Shown here: piece by piece, positions 5,240 through 9,466 of the stretch
Layout of the letters: each line of letters begins with the position of its first letter
Position numbering within the stretch: the stretch's first letter is position 1
NCBI GenBank assembly: GCA_035540915.1
Contig: DATLFQ010000069.1
Coordinates: 1 to 9,466 of the forward strand
Origin: DATLFQ01 sp035540915
Lineage (GTDB): Bacteria; Actinomycetota; Acidimicrobiia; Acidimicrobiales; GCA-2861595
DNA length: 9,466 nucleotides
Direction: 5' to 3'
Program-made: the position numbers and the translations under genes
The notes under the pieces: model-generated
What the model saw: only the letters and a program-made list of their open reading frames with translations
Told to the model about the DNA's origin: nothing
Databases searched by the model: none

Positions 5240-6748
5240 GTGCCCAGGTTCGCAAGGGGACTACTCGTCCTGACGCTGGTGCTGTCCGGGTTGGCAATGG
5301 CCGAGCCGGCTGGGGCCACCCAGGCCGACGAGCAGCTCTTCGTCTCCAAGCTCAACGACCTGCGGGCGTCCCGCGGCCTGCCCCGCCTCAGCGTCGACGT
5401 GCGCCTCACCGACGTGGCCCGCCAGTGGTCCGCCCGGATGGCCTCGGCCAAGGAGATGTCGCACAACCCCAACCTCGCCGCCCAGTCCCCCCGCGACTGG
5501 CAGAAGCTGGGTGAGAACGTGGGCTACGGACCGTCGGTGTCGAGCCTGCACGACGCGCTGGTCAACAGCCCGCCGCACCTGGCCAACATGGTCGACTCCA
5601 AGTTCAACGCGGTGGGGCTCGGTGTGGTGATCTCGGGGTCGACGATCTGGGTGACCCAGGTGTTCATGCAGGCGGCCAACATCGTCGTGGCCTCCCCCTC
5701 GACCCCGGTCGCGGCCTCGGGCACCGACTGGTACCGCCTGGCCGGAGCCGGCGGCGAGACCCATTCGTTCGGGGCGGCCACCCGCCTCGCCGGCGTGCGC
5801 AGCTCGTCCCCGGTCGTGTCGATCGCCGCCACCGCCGACGGCTCGGGCACGTGGACGGCGGCGGCCGACGGCTCCGTGTTCGCCCAGGGCACGGCCGGCT
5901 ACTTCGGTTCCATGTCGGGCCGGGGCCTGAGCCACCCCGTCGTGGGGATGGCCGTGACGCCGTCGGGGAAGGGCTACTGGCTGGTCGCCCGGGACGGCGG
6001 GATCTTCGCCTTCGGCGACGCCGCCTTCGCCGGATCGACGGGCGCCATCAGGCTGAACCAGCCGATCGTCGGCATGGCGGCCGACCCCGACGGCGCCGGC
6101 TACTGGTTCGTCGCCGCCGACGGCGGTGTCTTCGCCTTCGACGCACCCTTCGCCGGCTCCGCCACCGGGAAGCTCACCGGCGACGACAAGGTGACGGGCA
6201 TGGCGGCCCACCCGTCGGGCCAGGGTTACTGGCTGGTGACGGCCCGGGGCACGGTGTTCGCCTTCGGCCCGGCCGAGGCCCACGGGGACGCCGCCGGCAC
6301 CGCCCGCTACATCGCCGGCGTCACCGCCCATCCGGGCGGCAAGGGCTACTGGATGGCCGCACGCCGGGCTCTCACCCGGCCCCCCGACGCCCGCCTCAGC
6401 GGCGCGGCCGACTCCATCCGGGCGAGCCAGGGCTCGTCGTGCTGGCAGCCGGGGCCCTCGGCCGCCCTGTGCGCCGACGTCTTCGAGTTCCCGGCCGACG
6501 CGTCGATCCTGAACGTCCGCCGGGGCGAGGTGGTCACCGTTCGCTTCGATGCGGCTGATCCGCCCATCGCAGCCCGGGTCCTCCGCTACGACGCCCCCGC
6601 CACCGAGGCGGGCAGCGTCCGCGAGCTGACGCCCTCGGACGCGGTCACCTTCACCGCCGACTACCCCGTTGGCCTGCACCGCATCGCCCTGTCCACGGGG
6701 TGGGCGCAGGGCAGCTCCAGCTATCTGTTCCGCCTGAACGTCCGCTAG
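5240..6748 (+). CDS. Secreted CAP/SCP-domain protein with propeller-like repeats
   Basis: A 502-residue exported protein. Residues 1-26 form a Sec signal peptide (Arg-containing n-region, LLVLTLVLSGLA core, AGA cleavage site). Residues 30-146 are a CAP domain with H75 (MSHNPNL), E92 (GENVGYG) and H113 (SPPHLANM), plus the FNAVGLGVV strand. Residues 159-373 hold about five repeats of roughly 42 residues, with units at 159, 203, 245, 287 and 329 and a closing GYWMAAR. The consensus is GYWLVA.DGG.FAFGDA.FAGS, probably a small beta-propeller. Residues 390-502 are an unassigned beta-rich domain with C401 and C411, a possible disulfide. Start GTG 5240 has GGAGGG at 5228-5233. The ligand or enzymatic action is unknown; wall-associated binding or remodelling is inferred. 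The upstream c-di-GMP riboswitch indicates regulation with lifestyle or surface state. Confidence 0.9.
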   Translation: MPRFARGLLVLTLVLSGLAMAEPAGATQADEQLFVSKLNDLRASRGLPRLSVDVRLTDVARQWSARMASAKEMSHNPNLAAQSPRDWQKLGENVGYGPSVSSLHDALVNSPPHLANMVDSKFNAVGLGVVISGSTIWVTQVFMQAANIVVASPSTPVAASGTDWYRLAGAGGETHSFGAATRLAGVRSSSPVVSIAATADGSGTWTAAADGSVFAQGTAGYFGSMSGRGLSHPVVGMAVTPSGKGYWLVARDGGIFAFGDAAFAGSTGAIRLNQPIVGMAADPDGAGYWFVAADGGVFAFDAPFAGSATGKLTGDDKVTGMAAHPSGQGYWLVTARGTVFAFGPAEAHGDAAGTARYIAGVTAHPGGKGYWMAARRALTRPPDARLSGAADSIRASQGSSCWQPGPSAALCADVFEFPADASILNVRRGEVVTVRFDAADPPIAARVLRYDAPATEAGSVRELTPSDAVTFTADYPVGLHRIALSTGWAQGSSSYLFRLNVR

Positions 6749-6761
6749 CGAAAGATAGCCG

Positions 6762-6786
6762 CTCCCCGGCGCCGCCCGCGGGGGAG
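6762..6786. terminator. Weak GC hairpin between convergent genes
   Basis: CTCCCC (6762-6767) pairs with GGGGAG (6781-6786) around a 13-nt GC-rich loop, 14 bp after the CAP gene stop and 18 bp beyond the phosphatase stop on the other strand. There is no T-tract and the loop is large, so termination here is only plausible by position. Confidence 0.3.
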
Positions 6787-6803
6787 GGTCCGGCGACGGC
6801 CGT

Positions 6804-7490
6804 TCACAGGAGGCCGCGGATCCGGCTCCATGCCCGCCGGGGAGCGTCCACGACCTCGCTCGCCCGGCGGACCACGACGTTGCTGTCACCAGTGGCGACG
6901 AACCACAGCTGCTCCAGCGTGTGTGGGCCGATGGCCACCATGTCGTCGAACGGCGCACGGGCGCCGGACCGCCTGGCGTACGCCGCCGTCAGGGCCGAGG
7001 TGCGACCCACCCCGCCGCCGCAGTGCACGAAGACGCGCCCCGGCGCGCTCTGCACCAGCGCGACGAACCGTCCCACCTGCGCCGTCGACGGGACGTGGCC
7101 GTCGGCAACGGGCAGCGACACGTAGGCAATGCCCAGGGACGCGAGCAGGCTGGGATCGTCGGTGTTCGGGTCGTCCGCCGCCCCCGTGCGGAGGTCGACG
7201 ACGAGCCGAACACCGCGCGCCGCCAGCACCCGGTACGCCTCGGCGTCGGGCTGGCCACCCGCCCACAGCCGCTCGTCCACCACCCGGAAGTTGGGCACGG
7301 CGACCATCGTGGTCGTCGGGTCGTTGCCGGCGGCACGGGCGGCGAGGACACCGGTCCACACCAGGGCCTGGGTCACCACGACCACCCCGAGGTAGAGGAG
7401 GGCGGCGCGGACGCCCCGGCGGCGCCACCGCGGGCGCCGGTCGGCCTCGGCGGCCGAGCGATGCGAACTGGCGAGCGGGCTCGACAACAT
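6804..7490 (-). CDS. Membrane-anchored CX5R (dual-specificity/tyrosine-type) phosphatase
   Basis: A 228-residue protein with a short Arg-rich N-terminus (RRPRWRRRGVR, 18-28), one transmembrane helix (about 29-52) and a cysteine-phosphatase domain. The P-loop is VHCGGGVGRTS, with nucleophile C157 and R163. D130 in LPVADGH sits where the general acid is expected, and VVDLRTG (97-103) matches the conserved strand before the active site in dual-specificity phosphatases. By the positive-inside rule, the N-terminus is cytoplasmic and the catalytic domain outside. ATG 7490 is preceded by GGTGGGGG, 6 bases upstream; longer starts give Arg/Pro-rich filler. Substrate is unknown: phosphotyrosine, phosphoinositide or another phosphoester are all possible. 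The P-loop is intact, so it should be active. Confidence 0.85.
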   Translation of the reverse strand: MLSSPLASSHRSAAEADRRPRWRRRGVRAALLYLGVVVVTQALVWTGVLAARAAGNDPTTTMVAVPNFRVVDERLWAGGQPDAEAYRVLAARGVRLVVDLRTGAADDPNTDDPSLLASLGIAYVSLPVADGHVPSTAQVGRFVALVQSAPGRVFVHCGGGVGRTSALTAAYARRSGARAPFDDMVAIGPHTLEQLWFVATGDSNVVVRRASEVVDAPRRAWSRIRGLL

Positions 7491-7569
7491 GAGGTGCCCC
7501 CACCCATCGGTGCCCGTCCAGTATGCACCGCTGGCCGGGACGGGGAGGCCGCTGCGTCGTCTCCGGGCC

Positions 7570-7611
7570 TGGCCGGAGGGCTCCGGCCACGGACGGTCGA
7601 CGCGCCGACCG
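7570..7611 (-). terminator. Tandem inverted repeats downstream of the small membrane protein gene
   Basis: TGGCCGGAG/CTCCGGCCA (7570-7578/7581-7589) is a perfect inverted repeat with a 2-base centre, in practice an 8-bp stem with a GGGC loop. CGGTCG/CGACCG (7594-7599/7606-7611) is a second stem 4 bp away. Both lie 13-55 bp past the stop of the 99-residue gene on the minus strand and before the phosphatase start. Termination or attenuation of read-through is likely; there is no T-tract. Confidence 0.42.
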
Positions 7612-7624
7612 GGACCGGCCAGCC

Positions 7625-7924
7625 CTAGAGGTAATCGTGGCTCTGGCCGCCGGCCTTGCGAGGAATGGCAAGCTCGGACCGACCGGGGCTGGTGGACACT
7701 CCGTATCCGGTGCCTCCGCCCGAGCCCGTCCCGCGGACGCCGGGGATGGCGACCTCGCTCGGGCGGGTGCCCGGTCCGATCCGGCCGGGACTGCTGCTGA
7801 GCCCGAGGGCGGCGGCCGACGCTCCGAGTCCGAGGGCCGCTACGACAAGGGCGGCGACCAGTGGGCGCCGGGCGGCTGTCCGGATGGCGTGGCGAGGGGC
7901 GGCGGTGCGAGGTGAAGTGGTCAT
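7625..7924 (-). CDS. Small membrane or secreted Gly/Ser-rich hypothetical protein
   Basis: I do not recognise this 99-residue product. Residues 1-20 are basic (RTAAPRHAIRTAARR) and 21-42 form one hydrophobic Ala/Leu/Val segment that could be a signal peptide or a membrane anchor. The remaining 57 residues are Gly, Ser and Pro-rich, with two similar segments, SEVAIPGVRGTG (about 55-66) and SELAIPRKAGG, and end in SHDYL. No cysteine is present. The chosen ATG 7924 puts the basic n-region just before the hydrophobic segment. The frame is open back to 8011 but the extra residues are Arg-rich and unconvincing. The ribosome-binding site is weak. It sits 134 bp upstream of the phosphatase on the same strand and may be co-expressed with it. 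It could still be a spurious frame. Confidence 0.5.
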   Translation of the reverse strand: MTTSPRTAAPRHAIRTAARRPLVAALVVAALGLGASAAALGLSSSPGRIGPGTRPSEVAIPGVRGTGSGGGTGYGVSTSPGRSELAIPRKAGGQSHDYL

Positions 7925-7991
7925 GGCCCCGATGATCCGGTCCCGGCCCACCCGGCCGCATCGGCGCAACGGTGCATTCCGGAACCGGCGC

Positions 7992-8009
7992 GTGGGTCGA
8001 ATCACCCAC
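7992..8009. repeat. 18-bp inverted repeat, possible operator
   Basis: GTGGGT-CGAATC-ACCCAC is a perfect 6-bp dyad with a 6-bp centre, located 68-85 bp upstream of the small membrane protein ATG at 7924. The size suits a dimeric transcription factor, but such a short dyad may arise by chance in GC-rich DNA. Confidence 0.3.
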
Positions 8010-8075
8010 ATTCCCCGTGAGTGCTACTCAGACCCCCATGGGCTTCGCCCGCCACGACGGATGAGAATGGTGCGT

Positions 8076-8204
8076 GCTCGGCCAAGCTCGGCTTTCCTTG
8101 GTGCAGCAAAGCCCGATAGTCAGACTGATGCGGGGGCCTTCTCGGCACCACGAAGTGTTCACTGCGAAGACGTGTTTCAGCGTCGTTGACTCGGTTGGCC
8201 CCGC
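8076..8204 (+). ncRNA. Candidate IS110 bridge RNA segment (structured left-end DNA)
   Basis: IS110-family recombinases of the IS110 group use a non-coding bridge RNA encoded in the element end just upstream of the transposase gene. This segment has the right place (36 bp before the start codon) and can form several stems. One is TCGGCTTT/AAAGCC-C-GA (8088-8095/8108-8116, 12-nt loop CCTTGGTGCAGC). Another is GGGGCC/GGCCCC (8133-8138/8197-8202), enclosing GACG/CGTC (8169-8172/8181-8184). A direct repeat GCTCGGC occurs at 8076-8082 and 8086-8092. The loops cannot be matched to target and donor because the right end of the element is outside the window. Boundaries are approximate. Confidence 0.33.
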
Positions 8205-8240
8205 CGGGCACCTCATGGAAGCGATCACGGAGGTGTGCCG

Positions 8241-9466
8241 GTGGAGAGGATGTTGGAGCGATGCGCGGGGCTCGACGTGGCCAAGGACGAGTTGGTGGCC
8301 TGCGTCCGGACGCCCGACAGCGACGGTGGGCGCCGTCAGGAAGTCCGCACCTACCCGACGTTCACGTCGGGCCTGGAGGGCCTGGCCGACTGGCTGGAGG
8401 CCGAGGGCGTGACCGAGGTGGTGATGGAAGCCACCGGCCAGTACTGGAAGCCGGTCTGGTACGTGCTGGAAGAGCGGGGGTTCGAGCTCAAGCTCGTCAA
8501 CGCCCGCCACGTCAAGATCCTCCCCGGCCGCAAAACCGACGTGGCCGACGCCGCCTGGCTGGCCGAGCTGTTGGAGCACGGCCTGCTGCGGGGCAGCTTC
8601 ATCCCGCCGCCGGCCATTCGCGAGCTGCGGGATCTCACCCGCTACCGCAAGCGCCTGGTCCAGGCCCACAGCTCGGAGTGCCAGCGGGTGCAGAAGACCC
8701 TCGAGGACGCCGGCATCAAGCTGGATTCGGTGGCCTCGGACGTGCTGGGGATGTCGGGGCGGGCCATGCTCAAGGCGCTGGTCGCCGGCGAGCGCGAACC
8801 CAAGGTCCTCGCCGAGATGGCCAAGGGCCGCCTGCGGCCCAAGATCCCCCAGCTCCGGGAGGCGATGCGAGGTCGCTTTCGGGACCACCACGCCCTGCTC
8901 ATCCGCCTCGCCCTGGAGCACGTCGAACACCTGGAGGCCGCCATCGCCGCCCTTGACGACCAAGTCGAGTCGGTGATGGCCCCTTTCGCTGAAGCCCGGG
9001 ACCGCCTCGACACCATCACCGGGGTGGGCAAGCGGGCCGCCGAGTGCATCATCGCCGAGATCGGCACCGATATGTCTGTCTTCCCGACCGCCGGGCACCT
9101 CGCCTCCTGGGCCGGGCTGTGCCCGGGCAACAACGTCACCGGCGGCAAACGCCGAGCCGGCACCACCAACAAGGGCAACCGCTGGCTGGGTGAGATCCTC
9201 AACCAGTGCGCCTGGGCCGCCGCGCACAGCCGCAACACCTACCTGTCGGCCCAGTTCTGGCGTCTGGCCAGGCGGATCGGCAAGAAGAAGGCGGCCGTGG
9301 CCGTCTCCCACTCCATCCTCATCATCGCCTGGCACCTGCTCACCGAGGGCTGCGACTACGACGACCTCGGCGGCGACTACTTCGTCAAGCGGGACGCTGA
9401 TCGAGCCCGCCAACGCGCCTTGGCGCAGCTTGAGGCGCTCGGTTACCGAGTCACCCTCCAGTCCGC
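8241..9466 (+). CDS. IS110-family DEDD transposase/recombinase, 3' end outside window
   Basis: A 408-residue open frame without stop to the window edge; homologues are about this long, so only a few codons should be missing. The N-terminal RuvC-like DEDD domain has D12 (AGLDVAKDELVA), E63 (VMEATGQYW) and D100/D103 (GRKTDVADAAWLAELL). A helical linker follows. The C-terminal Transposase_20 domain contains ITGVGKRAAECIIAEIGTDM, ASWAGLCPGNN and NKGNRWLGEILNQCAWAA. The conserved serine in the usual NN-x-S-(A/G)-GK segment is Thr here (T300). Start GTG 8241 has GGAGG at 8229-8233; ATG 8250 in the same frame is an alternative. No internal stop or frameshift is seen. The enzyme would move the element through a circular intermediate, guided by its bridge RNA. 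Confidence 0.94.
   Translation, partial: MERMLERCAGLDVAKDELVACVRTPDSDGGRRQEVRTYPTFTSGLEGLADWLEAEGVTEVVMEATGQYWKPVWYVLEERGFELKLVNARHVKILPGRKTDVADAAWLAELLEHGLLRGSFIPPPAIRELRDLTRYRKRLVQAHSSECQRVQKTLEDAGIKLDSVASDVLGMSGRAMLKALVAGEREPKVLAEMAKGRLRPKIPQLREAMRGRFRDHHALLIRLALEHVEHLEAAIAALDDQVESVMAPFAEARDRLDTITGVGKRAAECIIAEIGTDMSVFPTAGHLASWAGLCPGNNVTGGKRRAGTTNKGNRWLGEILNQCAWAAAHSRNTYLSAQFWRLARRIGKKKAAVAVSHSILIIAWHLLTEGCDYDDLGGDYFVKRDADRARQRALAQLEALGYRVTLQS
8241..9466 (+). mobile_element. IS110-family insertion sequence, partial
   Basis: The element is recognised from its transposase. The left boundary lies somewhere in 8010-8240 and the right end is beyond 9466. No terminal inverted repeats or flanking duplications are visible, as expected for this family. 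Coordinates given here cover only the certain part. Confidence 0.8.

Larger units (their letters stand above)
7925..8240. other. Non-coding region between small membrane protein and transposase
   Basis: No credible protein gene is seen in these 316 bp. The left part should contain the promoter of the minus-strand small protein gene and includes an inverted repeat at 7992-8009. The right part, from about 8076, is clearly less GC-rich than the coding DNA around it and can form several stems. It probably belongs to the left end of the IS110-type element, but no terminal repeat or target duplication marks the junction, as is usual for this family. Confidence 0.6.

Noticed and set aside
5261..6958. 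565-residue minus-strand open frame opposite the CAP gene
   Set aside because: It is antisense to a gene with clear signal peptide, CAP and repeat motifs, and its composition is typical of a shadow frame.
8133..8202. GGGGCC/GGCCCC as terminal inverted repeats of the insertion element
   Set aside because: The copies are only 58 bp apart, both on the same side of the transposase gene, and IS110-group elements lack such terminal repeats.
8028..9413. 461-residue minus-strand open frame opposite the transposase
   Set aside because: The plus strand has all DEDD and Transposase_20 motifs. The minus frame is Gly/Val/Leu/Pro/Asp filler without family motifs.
1..9466. CRISPR array or defence island
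   Set aside because: No regularly spaced repeats and no cas, restriction or toxin-antitoxin genes are seen.

Overview
The window is a stretch of GC-rich bacterial chromosome with third codon positions almost always G or C and frequent GTG starts. It is best explained as an actinobacterium, probably of the Acidimicrobiia. Two things point there. The murI - metallo-beta-lactamase-fold gene - rph - rdgB order matches the Mycobacterium tuberculosis Rv1338-Rv1341 cluster. The secreted protein at 5240-6748 carries the GYWLVA...DGG.FAFGDA.F.GS repeats that are abundant in Acidimicrobiia. The lineage call is inference; no rRNA or marker tree is available here.

Layout. Positions 1-2537 (+) hold a tight operon: the 3' part of glutamate racemase, a metallo-beta-lactamase-fold hydrolase (likely a cyclic-nucleotide phosphodiesterase of the Rv1339 type), RNase PH and the RdgB/HAM1 house-cleaning nucleotidase. 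The genes overlap or lie within 10 bp. Convergent to it is a six-helix DUF1206 membrane protein (2569-3444, -). This shares a divergent promoter region with a small acidic orphan protein (3582-3857, +). A perfect hairpin with a UCCG loop (3897-3922) separates the orphan from a beta-hydroxyacid-dehydrogenase-family oxidoreductase (3927-4808, -), which lies downstream of a tRNA-Leu(TAG) gene (4890-4971, -).

The centre of interest is 5115-6748. A class I cyclic-di-GMP (GEMM-I) riboswitch is followed by two mutually exclusive hairpins, one of which covers the Shine-Dalgarno sequence. They precede a secreted protein made of a signal peptide, a CAP/SCP domain, about five propeller-like repeats and a C-terminal domain with two cysteines. 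This predicts c-di-GMP control, at translation, of a cell-surface protein.

Convergent to that gene are a membrane-anchored CX5R phosphatase (6804-7490, -) and a small membrane or secreted Gly-rich protein (7625-7924, -). A 316-bp non-coding stretch follows, whose right half can fold into several hairpins. The window ends inside an IS110-family DEDD transposase (8241 to beyond 9466, +). The structured segment just upstream of it is a candidate bridge RNA. The element's ends are not visible.
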